A stretch of DNA of 64,000 nucleotides. Source: Bradyrhizobium sp. WBOS07. Its GTDB lineage: Bacteria; Pseudomonadota; Alphaproteobacteria; Rhizobiales; Xanthobacteraceae. Below, in pieces: positions 55,246 through 63,077 of the stretch. A model generated the notes under the pieces. The model did not search any database and had not been told where the DNA came from. It saw nothing but the letters and a program-made list of their open reading frames with translations. The stretch is from assembly GCF_024585165.1 (NCBI RefSeq), contig NZ_CP029008.1, positions 3,906,001-3,970,000 on the forward strand, in the 5' to 3' direction. A program made the position numbers and the translations under genes. Within the stretch, counting starts at the first letter, position 1, and every line of letters starts with the position of its first letter.

Positions 55246-56205
55246 ATGCTACGAGCAGCGTCGCTGCTGACTCTTGGGCTCATAGCAGCGCCCGCGCAGG
55301 CCTTCGTTGCCTATGTCTCGAACGAGAAGAGCAACACGGTTTCGGTGATCGACACCGACAGCTGGACCGTGACCAAGACCATCAAGGTCGGCCAGCGCCC
55401 GCGCGGCATCGATTTTACGCGCGACGGCAAGTTCGTGATGGTCGCGGTCGGCGACGACGACACCATCCAGGTGATCGACGCCAAGACGCAAGTCGTGGTC
55501 GACAGCCTGCCCTCCGGCCCCGATCCTGAATTGTTCGCCCAGGATGCGGCCGGAAAAACCCTCTACGTCGCCAACGAGAACGACAACACGGTCACCGTGA
55601 TCGATCTCGAGAAGCGTACCCGGCTCGGCGACATCCAGGTCGGCGTCGAGCCCGAGGGCATGACCATCAGCCCCGACGGCAAGACGCTGATCAACACCTC
55701 CGAAACCACCAACATGGCGCATTTCATCGACACGGCCACGCGCCAGATCGTCGCCAACGTGCTGGTCGATGCCCGGCCGCGCTATGCCGAATTCAAGCAC
55801 GATAGTTCCGAAGTGTGGGTGTCCTCCGAGATCGGCGGCACCGTCTCGATCATCGACCCCAGGAAGCACGAGGTGATCGGCAAGGTCACGTTCGAGATTC
55901 CGGGCCTGCGGAAAGAGGCGATCCAGCCGGTTGGCATCGGCATGACCAAGGACGACAAGACCGCCTTTGTCGCGCTCGGCCCGGCCAACCGCATCGCCGT
56001 GGTCGACGTCGCCTCGCGCAAAGTGACGAAATATCTGCTGGTCGGGCAGCGGGTCTGGCACGTGGCGTTCACGCCCGATGAAAAATATCTGCTGACCACC
56101 AACGGCGTCTCGAATGACGTCTCCGTCATCGACGTCGCCGCGCAGAAGGTGATCAAGACCATTCAGGTGGGCGAACTGCCCTGGGGCGTCGCGATCGCGC
56201 CATGA
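55246..56205 (+). CDS. Beta-propeller (YVTN) protein of the PQQ-dehydrogenase system
   Basis: Periplasmic propeller protein of the family associated with PQQ-dependent catabolism (TIGR03866 by memory). It has 319 residues from the ATG at 55246, with signal peptide MLRAASLLTLGLIAAPAQAF (cleavage about 19). It contains repeated blades of the type VAYVSNEKSNTVSVIDTDSW, VIDAKTQVVVDSLPSG, LYVANENDNTVTVIDLE, and YLLTTNGVSNDVSVIDVAAQ. An upstream in-frame ATG at 55054 lies before the inserted repeat and is not the start. It overlaps the ATPase by 4 bp (ATGA). Confidence 0.87.
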   Translation: MLRAASLLTLGLIAAPAQAFVAYVSNEKSNTVSVIDTDSWTVTKTIKVGQRPRGIDFTRDGKFVMVAVGDDDTIQVIDAKTQVVVDSLPSGPDPELFAQDAAGKTLYVANENDNTVTVIDLEKRTRLGDIQVGVEPEGMTISPDGKTLINTSETTNMAHFIDTATRQIVANVLVDARPRYAEFKHDSSEVWVSSEIGGTVSIIDPRKHEVIGKVTFEIPGLRKEAIQPVGIGMTKDDKTAFVALGPANRIAVVDVASRKVTKYLLVGQRVWHVAFTPDEKYLLTTNGVSNDVSVIDVAAQKVIKTIQVGELPWGVAIAP

Positions 56206-57008
56206 CCAGCCTTGCGCCGAGTCCCGAACCACAGGAGGCGCCGAGGCTGGAGACGGCAGCGGTGCCGGCGCTGTCGATCGACGGCGTCAGCCATGCCTAT
56301 GGGTCGCGCCGGGCGCTGATCGACGTCTCTTTCGATGTGCAGCCGGCAAGCTTTACGGCCCTGCTCGGCCTCAACGGCGCCGGCAAGAGCACGCTGTTCT
56401 CGCTCATCACGCGCCTGTTCGGCATCCAGTCCGGCCGTGTCGTCATCTTCGGTCACGACATCAGCAAGAGTCCCGGCGAGGCGCTGCGGCTGCTGGGGGT
56501 GGTATTCCAGCCGCGCACGCTCGACCTCGACCTGTCGCTGACGCAGAACCTGCTCTATCACGCCGCACTCCACGGCATCGGCCGGAGCGAGGCCGCAGCG
56601 CGCAGCGCCGAGCTGCTCGGCCGCATCGGGCTGGACGAGCGCGCCGGCAGCAAGGTACGCGATCTCTCGGGCGGACAGATGCGGCGGCTGGAGATCGCGC
56701 GGGCGCTGCTGCACCGGCCGCGGCTGTTGTTGCTCGACGAGCCGACGGTCGGCCTCGATGTCAAGGCGCGCGCCGACATCATCGGCCAGGTCCGCCAGCT
56801 CGTGACGGAGCAAGGCATCGGCGTGCTCTGGGCCACGCACCTGTTCGACGAGATCATGCCCAGCGACGACCTCGTGGTGCTGCACCAGGGCAAGGTGCTG
56901 GCGCGGGGGCCGATGAGCCGCGTCGTCACGGAGGCCGGCGCGCAGGACGTCAACACCGCCTTCATGCGCCTGACCGGTGCGCAAACGTTGCCGGGAGGCG
57001 GCGCATGA
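56202..57008 (+). CDS. ABC ATPase, PQQ-dehydrogenase-associated exporter
   Basis: ATPase subunit of an ABC-2-type exporter (family TIGR03864 by memory). It has 268 residues. Walker A is LLGLNGAGKSTLFSL (about 54-68), the signature is DLSGGQMRRLEIARALL, Walker B LLLLDEPTVGLDVKAR, and H-loop ATHLFDEI. An Ala/Pro/Glu-rich N-terminal extension of about 25 residues precedes the domain. It overlaps the propeller and permease genes by 4 bp on each side, so the operon is tightly coupled. Confidence 0.9.
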   Translation: MTSLAPSPEPQEAPRLETAAVPALSIDGVSHAYGSRRALIDVSFDVQPASFTALLGLNGAGKSTLFSLITRLFGIQSGRVVIFGHDISKSPGEALRLLGVVFQPRTLDLDLSLTQNLLYHAALHGIGRSEAAARSAELLGRIGLDERAGSKVRDLSGGQMRRLEIARALLHRPRLLLLDEPTVGLDVKARADIIGQVRQLVTEQGIGVLWATHLFDEIMPSDDLVVLHQGKVLARGPMSRVVTEAGAQDVNTAFMRLTGAQTLPGGGA

Positions 57009-57853
57009 GCAGCATCACGGCGCGCGAGGCCCCGCGTGGCTTCTCATTCGCCGAGTACATGACCTGTCTCACCGGCATCGTCTGGCGCGAGGGCCTGCGC
57101 TTCCTGCATCAGCGCGAGCGCTTCGTCTCGGCGCTGGTGCGGCCGCTGGTGTGGCTGTTCATCTTCGCCGCCGGCTTCCGCCAGGTGCTCGGCATCTCCA
57201 TCATCCCGCCCTACGAGACCTACATCCTCTACGAGGTCTATATCGCGCCCGGGCTGATGGCGATGATCCAGCTCTTCAACGGCATGCAGTCATCGCTGTC
57301 CATGGTCTACGACCGCGAGATGGGCAACATGCGTACGCTCCTGGTGAGCCCGCTGCCGCGCGGGTTCCTGCTGTTCTGCAAGCTGCTGGCGGGGACCGCG
57401 GTGTCGCTGCTCCAGGTCTATGCGTTCCTTCTGATCGCCTGGTTCTGGGACATCACCCCGCCGTCGTCGGGCTATCTCACCGTGCTGCCGGCGCTGATCC
57501 TGTCCGGGCTGATGCTCGGCTCGCTCGGCATGCTGATCTCCTCCGGAATCAAGCAGCTGGAGAACTTCGCCGGGGTCATGAACTTCGTCATCTTTCCGAT
57601 GTTCTTCGCCTCCTCCGCGCTCTATCCGCTCTGGCGGGTCCAGGAAGGCAGCCCTTATCTGTACTATCTCTGCGAGGCCAATCCGTTCACCCATGCGGTC
57701 GAGCTGATACGTTTTGCACTTTACGGGCAGATCAACTGGATCGCGCTGGCGGTGGTTGCAGCTTGCACAATCGTCTTCATGATCGGTGCAATTCTGGCCT
57801 ATGATCCCTCGCGTGGGCTGGCGCGACGGGGGCCCGCAGGAGGCGAAGGATGA
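57005..57853 (+). CDS. ABC-2 type permease, PQQ-dehydrogenase-associated exporter
   Basis: Inner-membrane permease partner of the ATPase just upstream (PedC-like, TIGR03861 by memory). It has 282 residues and six hydrophobic helices. Typical ABC-2 features are ERFVSALVRPLVWLFIFAAG (about 39-58), EVYIAPGLMAMIQLFNGMQS, a cytoplasmic segment MVYDREMGNMRTLLVSPLPR and a late motif ASSALYPLWRVQE. The cargo is unknown. The end overlaps the next gene by 4 bp. Confidence 0.9.
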   Translation: MSSITAREAPRGFSFAEYMTCLTGIVWREGLRFLHQRERFVSALVRPLVWLFIFAAGFRQVLGISIIPPYETYILYEVYIAPGLMAMIQLFNGMQSSLSMVYDREMGNMRTLLVSPLPRGFLLFCKLLAGTAVSLLQVYAFLLIAWFWDITPPSSGYLTVLPALILSGLMLGSLGMLISSGIKQLENFAGVMNFVIFPMFFASSALYPLWRVQEGSPYLYYLCEANPFTHAVELIRFALYGQINWIALAVVAACTIVFMIGAILAYDPSRGLARRGPAGGEG

Positions 57854-58458
57854 AGGTTCTGGCGATGGCTGTTCTGACACTCGCGCTGTCGGGCACGGTC
57901 GCCCGCGCGGCCGATCCGCGCTACCCCAACTGGCCGTGCACGCAGGCCAAGGTGCCAGAGATCTCGCTCGCCGCCGTCTGGGCGGGGCCCGCGCTCGACG
58001 ACGCCGAGACCAGGTGGAAGAACGACGCGAAAATCACCGCCCTGGTCGCAAAGCTGTCGGCGCGCAAGACCCCGATGGACGAGGCCGCGAAGCTGGTGAA
58101 GGACTTCCTGGCTGCCTCTTCCGCCGACAAGACGACCAACGCAAAGCTGCTGTTCGCCGGCCTGTTCGATACCCTCAACGCCCAGCGCTCGCAGGTCATG
58201 AACGGGCTCGAACGCGTCAGCCGCAAGCAGCGCGAGGCCGCCGACAAGATCCGCGAGGAGGCAATCCAGCTCCAGGCGCTTCAGGGCGCCACGCCGCGTG
58301 ACGAGGCCAAGGTCGAGGCGCTCAGCAACGAGCTGATCTGGAAGACCCGCATTTTCGAGGACCGCAACAAGGTGGTGCGGTTCGTCTGCGAGGTTCCAAC
58401 CACGATCGACCAGCGCCTGTTCGCGCTCGGCCGCGTGATTCAGCAGGAGATGGAATAG
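57850..58458 (+). CDS. Secreted hypothetical protein of the exporter operon, 202 aa
   Basis: Function not recognised. It has a signal peptide (MKVLAMAVLTLALSGTVARA, 20) and a mature part that is mostly helical and charged (LVAKLSARKTPMDEAAKLVK, then QVMNGLERVSRKQREAADKI). Two Cys (PNWPCTQ, RFVCEVP) could form a disulphide. It overlaps the permease by 4 bp, so it belongs to the same operon as the propeller, ATPase and permease. Confidence 0.8.
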   Translation: MKVLAMAVLTLALSGTVARAADPRYPNWPCTQAKVPEISLAAVWAGPALDDAETRWKNDAKITALVAKLSARKTPMDEAAKLVKDFLAASSADKTTNAKLLFAGLFDTLNAQRSQVMNGLERVSRKQREAADKIREEAIQLQALQGATPRDEAKVEALSNELIWKTRIFEDRNKVVRFVCEVPTTIDQRLFALGRVIQQEME

Positions 58459-58593
58459 CGTCAGCTTCCCTGACGGCAGTCGTAAGTTCCCGCGATAGCG
58501 TCAGATCGTTAACCCTCGCCGCGGCTATCCGGCGGAACCAAATCGATCTAGGATGGCTTGTCGAAGTGAACTCCAGGACGTCGGGAGGCCTCG

Positions 58594-58893
58594 ATGGGAA
58601 CCACCAAGTTTATCTGGGCGGGCGCTGCGGCCCTCAGCCTGCTCGCAACCAGCGCTGTTGCTGACGACATGACCGGCATGGTGATGCGGATCGATCGGCT
58701 CAACGGCACGATCTCGATCCAGCAGACGCAGAAGGGCACGGTCGGCGCCAGCACCGGAAGTGCCGGCGCGCTCCAGGAATACAAGGCCAAGGACGCCGCG
58801 ATGCTGGACGCCGTTCATGCCGGCGACAGGGTGAACTATTCTGCGACCGACAATAACGGCACCGGCACCCTGACCAAGTTGCAGAAGCAATAG
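58594..58893 (+). CDS. CusF-like copper-binding protein
   Basis: Small periplasmic protein of the CusF/CopK-like OB fold, possibly a copper chaperone. It has 99 residues. Signal peptide MGTTKFIWAGAAALSLLATS to AVAD (about 24), then DDMTGMVMRIDRLNGTISIQ, which contains a Met cluster (M25, M28, M30 region), and DAVHAGDRVNYSATDN. The order of secondary structure fits CusF; the exact metal ligands are not confirmed. Copper could link to electron transfer from the dehydrogenase, but this is inferred. A divergent repeat (58908-58994) follows. Confidence 0.72.
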   Translation: MGTTKFIWAGAAALSLLATSAVADDMTGMVMRIDRLNGTISIQQTQKGTVGASTGSAGALQEYKAKDAAMLDAVHAGDRVNYSATDNNGTGTLTKLQKQ

Positions 58894-58907
58894 GGCTCGG
58901 CCTGCAC

Positions 58908-58994
58908 CGTCATTGCGAGGAGCTGTTGCGGCGAAGCCATCCAGAGTCCCTCCGCGGAAGGACCCTGGATTGCTTCGCTGCGCTCGCAATGACG
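58908..58994. repeat. Palindromic intergenic repeat D
   Basis: CGTCATTGCGAG (58908-58919) and CTCGCAATGACG (58983-58994), with inner GCGAAGC.ATCCAG/CTGGATTGCTTCGC-type arms and a central GTCC/GGAC. It lies 15 bp after the CusF-like stop and before the convergent rhodanese-like gene. Confidence 0.8.
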
Positions 58995-59047
58995 TGGAGT
59001 GAGTTGCGCCGCGCTTTGGATCCCGAGCTGCGGTGGCCATCCAGTCG

Positions 59048-59605
59048 CTATTGCTCCGGCCGCGGTTCCGGCTGCGACTCTTCTGTCGGAAGCTTGGCCC
59101 GTTCCCATCCGTCGGTGCCGTCGGGGTACCAGGCGATGTTGGAATAGCCATAGGCCAGCGCGCGCTTGGCGGCGTTCCAGGACATCCAGCAATCGGCGAG
59201 GCAATAGATCACCAGCAGCGCGGCCTTGTCGCCGCCCGCGACACGAGCGAGCCCCCGCTGGAAATAGTCATCCATGGCCGGCGGCAAGGTGCCGTAGCCG
59301 GTATCCGGCAGCCAGACGCTGCCCGGAATGTTCCTGCGCGGCGCATCGCGCCACACCGTGCCTTCCGGAAGATTCTTGGGCTTCGGCGGGCGCGGCAGCA
59401 CGTCGATGAACACGCCGCTCTTGGCGCGCCAGATCGCTTCGGCGTCCGCCGTGGTCAGCACTCGCGCGCCGGCCAGCGTCGCCGGCACCGGCGCGCGATA
59501 ATTGTCGGCGCGATAATTCTCAGGCTCGAATGGCTCCTGCTGCTGCGCCTGAACCGGCGCCGCCAGCACGGCAGCGAGGAGCACAACGGCGGGAAGCCGC
59601 CTCAT
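59048..59605 (-). CDS. PQQ-catabolism-associated rhodanese-like Cys-Trp motif protein
   Basis: Periplasmic protein of the PQQ-associated Cys-Trp family (TIGR03865 by memory). It has 185 residues. Signal peptide MRRLPAVVLLAAVLAAPVQA (20). The rhodanese-like region is about 45-165, with C135, C139 and W140 in YCLADCWMSWNAAKRAL, so the spacing is C-x3-C-W here. A GTDGWE segment follows. The active Cys could shuttle thiol or persulphide equivalents; unproven. It lies 24 bp downstream of the binding-protein gene, as one operon. Confidence 0.85.
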   Translation of the reverse strand: MRRLPAVVLLAAVLAAPVQAQQQEPFEPENYRADNYRAPVPATLAGARVLTTADAEAIWRAKSGVFIDVLPRPPKPKNLPEGTVWRDAPRRNIPGSVWLPDTGYGTLPPAMDDYFQRGLARVAGGDKAALLVIYCLADCWMSWNAAKRALAYGYSNIAWYPDGTDGWERAKLPTEESQPEPRPEQ

Positions 59606-59629
59606 GGCGTCTGCCTCACGGCGTTTGCC

Positions 59630-60511
59630 TTACGGTGTTTTCTTGGCCGTCTCCGCATTGAGCGGCCGATCGCTTTCGTCGAGCAGCGGAACGCCGAAGT
59701 CGAGCAGGATCTTGTTGATCTCGCCCTGGTTCTCCTGGATCAGCTTGTTGAGCTGCCGTTTCCAGTTCTGGTCGGCGGGACGCACGCCCATTCCGATGCG
59801 GTAGACCAGCTTCGGCCCCGTGGTCTCCTTCACCAGCGGCGTGACATGAAGCGATCCGACCTTCTTCGCGTAGTAGCCGGCCATCGGCCCCCACAGCACG
59901 CCGGCGTCGATCTTGCCGGCCGCGAGGTCGTCGATCATGGCCTGCGCCGAATTATCGTAGCGCGTGTCGACCATCAGCGGATAGGGTTTCGCATTGCTCA
60001 TCAGGCCGGCGATGGCCATGTTGGTCGCCGGCGGGGTGCCGGCGACGATGCCGACATGCTTGCCCTTCAACTTCGGATCCTCCAGCGTATCGACGCCGTC
60101 GAGTCCGCTGCCGGTCTTGGCGACCAGCGCATAGGTGGTGCGATAATAGGGATTGGTGCCTTGCACGACGTCATCGCCCTGCGGAAAGCCCATGATGACG
60201 TCGCAGCGATGCGCGCCCAACGTCATCCGCACGAAGCCCGTGGCTTGCGGGAAGAAGACATAGTCGAGCTTCTTCTTGAGCCTGTCCGCAAACAGCTCGG
60301 CCAGCTTGTTCTCGAACCCCTCGCCCTTTTCATTCGAGAACGGCAGATTGCGTGGATCGGCACAGACGCGCAGCACGTTCGGATCGACCAGCTCGAACGA
60401 GAGGTCGCCGCTGTCATTGGTCTGCGCAACGGCGACATCGCCGAGCGCGCAGGACGCAACCAGGACCCACAGTGAAAACAACCAGCGACGATGTCGTCCG
60501 GCCTCCGTCAT
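59630..60511 (-). CDS. Quinoprotein-associated MoxJ/XoxJ-like binding protein
   Basis: Periplasmic protein of the amino-acid-binding (family 3) fold that accompanies PQQ dehydrogenases (MoxJ/XoxJ-like; TIGR03871 by memory) and may help dehydrogenase maturation or electron transfer rather than import. It has 293 residues from the ATG at 60511 (GAGGAGGAAG upstream). Signal peptide ends near VAVAQ (29). Core segments: LRVCADPRNLPFSNEKGEGF, DYVFFPQATGFVRMTLGAHR, CDVIMGFPQGDDVVQ, GKIDAGVLWGPMAGYYAK. Longer open frame upstream is not typical. Confidence 0.85.
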   Translation of the reverse strand: MTEAGRHRRWLFSLWVLVASCALGDVAVAQTNDSGDLSFELVDPNVLRVCADPRNLPFSNEKGEGFENKLAELFADRLKKKLDYVFFPQATGFVRMTLGAHRCDVIMGFPQGDDVVQGTNPYYRTTYALVAKTGSGLDGVDTLEDPKLKGKHVGIVAGTPPATNMAIAGLMSNAKPYPLMVDTRYDNSAQAMIDDLAAGKIDAGVLWGPMAGYYAKKVGSLHVTPLVKETTGPKLVYRIGMGVRPADQNWKRQLNKLIQENQGEINKILLDFGVPLLDESDRPLNAETAKKTP

Positions 60512-60638
60512 CGCGCTTCCTCCTCGTTTTGTTTGAATGCTATCCATGCAACGCATGACGCGCCATGTTTTGCCAGACCCTGCTGGGTTTCCTTTGTTGC
60601 AGTGCAATGCAGGCCATCCTTTGAACTGAGGCGGAAAA

Positions 60639-61565
60639 GTGTCTCGCATCGCTCGAGTGATCGCAGCCTTGTCCCTGCTGGGGACAGCAACGCTAGCACG
60701 GGCCGGGGCGGCCGAATTGCCTGTGAGCGAAGTCGCGCCGGGAATCTTCGTACACTCCGGGGCCATTGCCCTGATGAGCCGTGAGAACGAGGGCGACATT
60801 GCCAATGTCGGCTTCATCGTGGGCGATGATGGCGTGGCTGTCATCGACACCGGCGGCAGCGTGCGCGAAGGCGAGGCCCTGCTGGCGGCGGTGCGGGCCC
60901 GTACGCCCAAGCCGATCCGCTATGTCATCAACACCCACGGCCACCCCGACCACGTCTTCGGTAACGCGGCCTTCGCCACCACAGGCGCAAGCTTCGTCGG
61001 CCATGGCAAGCTGCCCCAGGCGCTCGCGACGCGCGGGCCTCACTATCTCGACAATTTTCGCCGCATCATGGGTAGCGAGCTGATCGATCCCGTGAGGATC
61101 ATTGCTCCCACCCTCCTGGTTTCGGACACGATGACGCTCGATCTCGGGTCACGTCGCCTAACCTTGCGTGGCTGGCGGGCCGGACATAGCGACAACGACG
61201 TCACCGTGTACGACGAGACGACCAGGACCCTGTTTGCAGGCGACCTCGTCTTTCTCCGCCACATTCCGGTCATGGACGGCAGCATCCGCGGCTGGCTCGA
61301 CACGTTGAAGGAGCTGGAGGCGATTCCGGCGCAGCGTGTCGTTCCCGGTCACGGCCCCGTGAGCGACTGGCCCGCCGCGCTGGCCGACGAACGGCGTTAC
61401 CTGTCAACGCTGCTGTCCGACGTCCGCGCCTCGAACAAGAAAGGCGAGCCGATCCGGGCCGCCGCCGACAAGGCGGCTGCCGAGGAGCGACCGCGCTGGG
61501 AGCTGTTCGGCGATTACAACGCCCGGAACGCAACTGCAGCATTCTCGGAAATTGAATGGGAGTAG
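60639..61565 (+). CDS. Quinoprotein relay system zinc metallohydrolase (MBL fold)
   Basis: Periplasmic metallo-beta-lactamase-fold hydrolase of the group linked to quinoprotein dehydrogenases (TIGR04559-like by memory). It has 308 residues, starting at GTG 60639. Signal peptide ends near ARAGA (about 24). The zinc-binding motif is [12 protein letters not shown] (about 108-119), with later His in VVPGHGPV and Asp in LFAGDLVFL. It is divergent from the MoxJ-like gene and upstream of the SoxYZ-like gene with which it is probably co-transcribed. Substrate unknown. Confidence 0.87.
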   Translation: MSRIARVIAALSLLGTATLARAGAAELPVSEVAPGIFVHSGAIALMSRENEGDIANVGFIVGDDGVAVIDTGGSVREGEALLAAVRARTPKPIRYVINTHGHPDHVFGNAAFATTGASFVGHGKLPQALATRGPHYLDNFRRIMGSELIDPVRIIAPTLLVSDTMTLDLGSRRLTLRGWRAGHSDNDVTVYDETTRTLFAGDLVFLRHIPVMDGSIRGWLDTLKELEAIPAQRVVPGHGPVSDWPAALADERRYLSTLLSDVRASNKKGEPIRAAADKAAAEERPRWELFGDYNARNATAAFSEIEWE

Positions 61566-61645
61566 CCGGCGCGCTAACATAAGCAGATCGGCTTCGCTGA
61601 CATCCGGGGACGAGATCGGCTTCGCTGTCTCAGAGGACCATGACC

Positions 61646-62464
61646 ATGACGGGATGCACACGCCGCCTGCCCCTGATCGCCGCACTGCTCGGCATCGCCT
61701 TTGCCATGCCGGTGCAGGCCGAAGAAGCCTACGATCCCTGGCCGGGCCTGGTGCAGGACATCTTCAATGGCCGTCCGATGAATGACGGCAGCGCCGTCAT
61801 CGGCATCGAGATGCCGTATCGCGCCGAGGACGCGGCGATCGTGCCGGTGACCCTGCGCAGCAAGCTGTCGCCCGCAGACAGCCGACGGATCCGTTCGATC
61901 ACGCTCGTGATCGACCGTAACCCGGCGCCGATGGCGGCGAAGTTCGAGCTCGGCGCCGATGCCAATGTCACCGAGATCTCGACGCGCGTGCGTGTCAACA
62001 ATTACACCGACGTCCACGCGGTGGCCGAGCTCAGCGACGGCCAGCTCTATGTCTCGAAGGTCTACGTAAAAGCCTCCGGGGGCTGCTCGGCGCCGGCGGG
62101 AAAGAATGTCGAGGAAGCCAACAGCCGGCTCGGCAAGATGCGCTACCGGCAGTTCGCGCGCGAGGAAGCGCCGGCGAGCCGCGTCCGCGAAGCGCAGATC
62201 ATGATCGGCCATCCCAACAATTCCGGCCTGCAGATGGACCAGGTCACGCAGCTCTATATTCCCGCCTTCTTCATCAACCAGCTGAAGCTGACGCAGGACG
62301 ACAGCCCCGTGCTGTCGATGGAAGGCGGCATCTCGATCTCGGAAGATCCCAATCTGCGCTTCACCTACGTCTCCAACGGCGCCAAGCGTTTCCGCGCGGA
62401 AGCCAGGGACACGGAGGGACACGTGTTCCGCAACGAGTGGGATGTCGAGAAGCCGGGGACTTAG
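61646..62464 (+). CDS. Quinoprotein-associated SoxYZ-like carrier protein
   Basis: Fusion of SoxY- and SoxZ-like domains, found with PQQ dehydrogenases (TIGR04557 by memory). It has 272 residues from the ATG at 61646; AGAGGA gives ideal spacing there but not for the ATG at 61640. Signal peptide ends near VQAE (about 26). The SoxY-like part has the conserved Cys in KASGGCSAPAGKN (about 147-158), which would carry a covalently bound thiol group. The SoxZ-like part (about 180-272) follows. Its partner is likely the metallohydrolase upstream. Role in alcohol oxidation unproven. Confidence 0.87.
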   Translation: MTGCTRRLPLIAALLGIAFAMPVQAEEAYDPWPGLVQDIFNGRPMNDGSAVIGIEMPYRAEDAAIVPVTLRSKLSPADSRRIRSITLVIDRNPAPMAAKFELGADANVTEISTRVRVNNYTDVHAVAELSDGQLYVSKVYVKASGGCSAPAGKNVEEANSRLGKMRYRQFAREEAPASRVREAQIMIGHPNNSGLQMDQVTQLYIPAFFINQLKLTQDDSPVLSMEGGISISEDPNLRFTYVSNGAKRFRAEARDTEGHVFRNEWDVEKPGT

Positions 62465-62485
62465 TTCGTGACGCTTGCTCTGATT

Positions 62486-62622
62486 CCCTCTCCCCTTGTG
62501 GGAGAGGGTGGATCGCCGCGCAGCGGCGAGACGGGTGAGGGGTATCTCTCCACACATGAGCTCGCGGAGAGATACCCCTCATCCGACGCTTCGCGCCACC
62601 TTCTCCCACAAGGGGAGAAGGA
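62486..62622. repeat. Palindromic intergenic repeat E
   Basis: CCCTCTCCCCTTGTGGGAGA (from 62486) and CACCTTCTCCCACAAGGGGA with its end at 62622 form the outer arms; inner GGTATCTCTCC and GGAGAGATACC pair across ACACATGAGCTCGC. It lies between the SoxYZ-like stop and the convergent gene at 62631. Confidence 0.8.
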
Positions 62623-62630
62623 AGAAATCT

Positions 62631-62990
62631 TCAGAAGCACCGCACTTCGGCTTCCGCCTGCGCCCGCCGCAGATCGTTCATTGCCGTGTTGGCCTGCTCC
62701 GATGTGCGGAACTGGACGCCGAGATTGCCTCGCACCTGCGACATGCTGAGCGCGGTCTCCGCGGTCACATAGCGCTCATAGGGGATGATTGAGGCCACCA
62801 CGTCGATCGAGCAGGAACATTGCTCGATCGATTGCCGGCTCTCGCCATTGGCCTTCATGCAGCCATAGACGTACTCCGCGCGCGCCGACGTGGGATAATC
62901 ATTGACGTCCTCGGCCTGCGCCACGCACGACGTCGCCGCCAGCACCGTCAATGCGGCGACAATCGGTCGTAGCTGTCCGGCCAGTTTCAT
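62631..62990 (-). CDS. Secreted Cys-containing hypothetical protein, 119 aa
   Basis: Function not recognised. From the ATG at 62990 (GGGAGG 6 nt upstream) it has a signal peptide (MKLAGQLRPIVAALTVLAAT to VAQAE, about 27) and a mature part with YVYGCMKANGESRQSIEQCS, CSIDVVASIIPYERYVTAET and a final AEVRCF. Four Cys in the mature part suggest two disulphides. The pattern recurs, from memory, next to quinoprotein genes. It converges on the SoxYZ-like gene and is divergent from the binding-protein gene at 63078. Confidence 0.72.
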   Translation of the reverse strand: MKLAGQLRPIVAALTVLAATSCVAQAEDVNDYPTSARAEYVYGCMKANGESRQSIEQCSCSIDVVASIIPYERYVTAETALSMSQVRGNLGVQFRTSEQANTAMNDLRRAQAEAEVRCF

Positions 62991-63077
62991 GCGCATCCTC
63001 CCGCTGGTTGCGACCAAAGCTATGCTATGCGTATTGTCCTGAAAAGCACTCTGTCAGAGGAAACGGCTCACAAGGTG

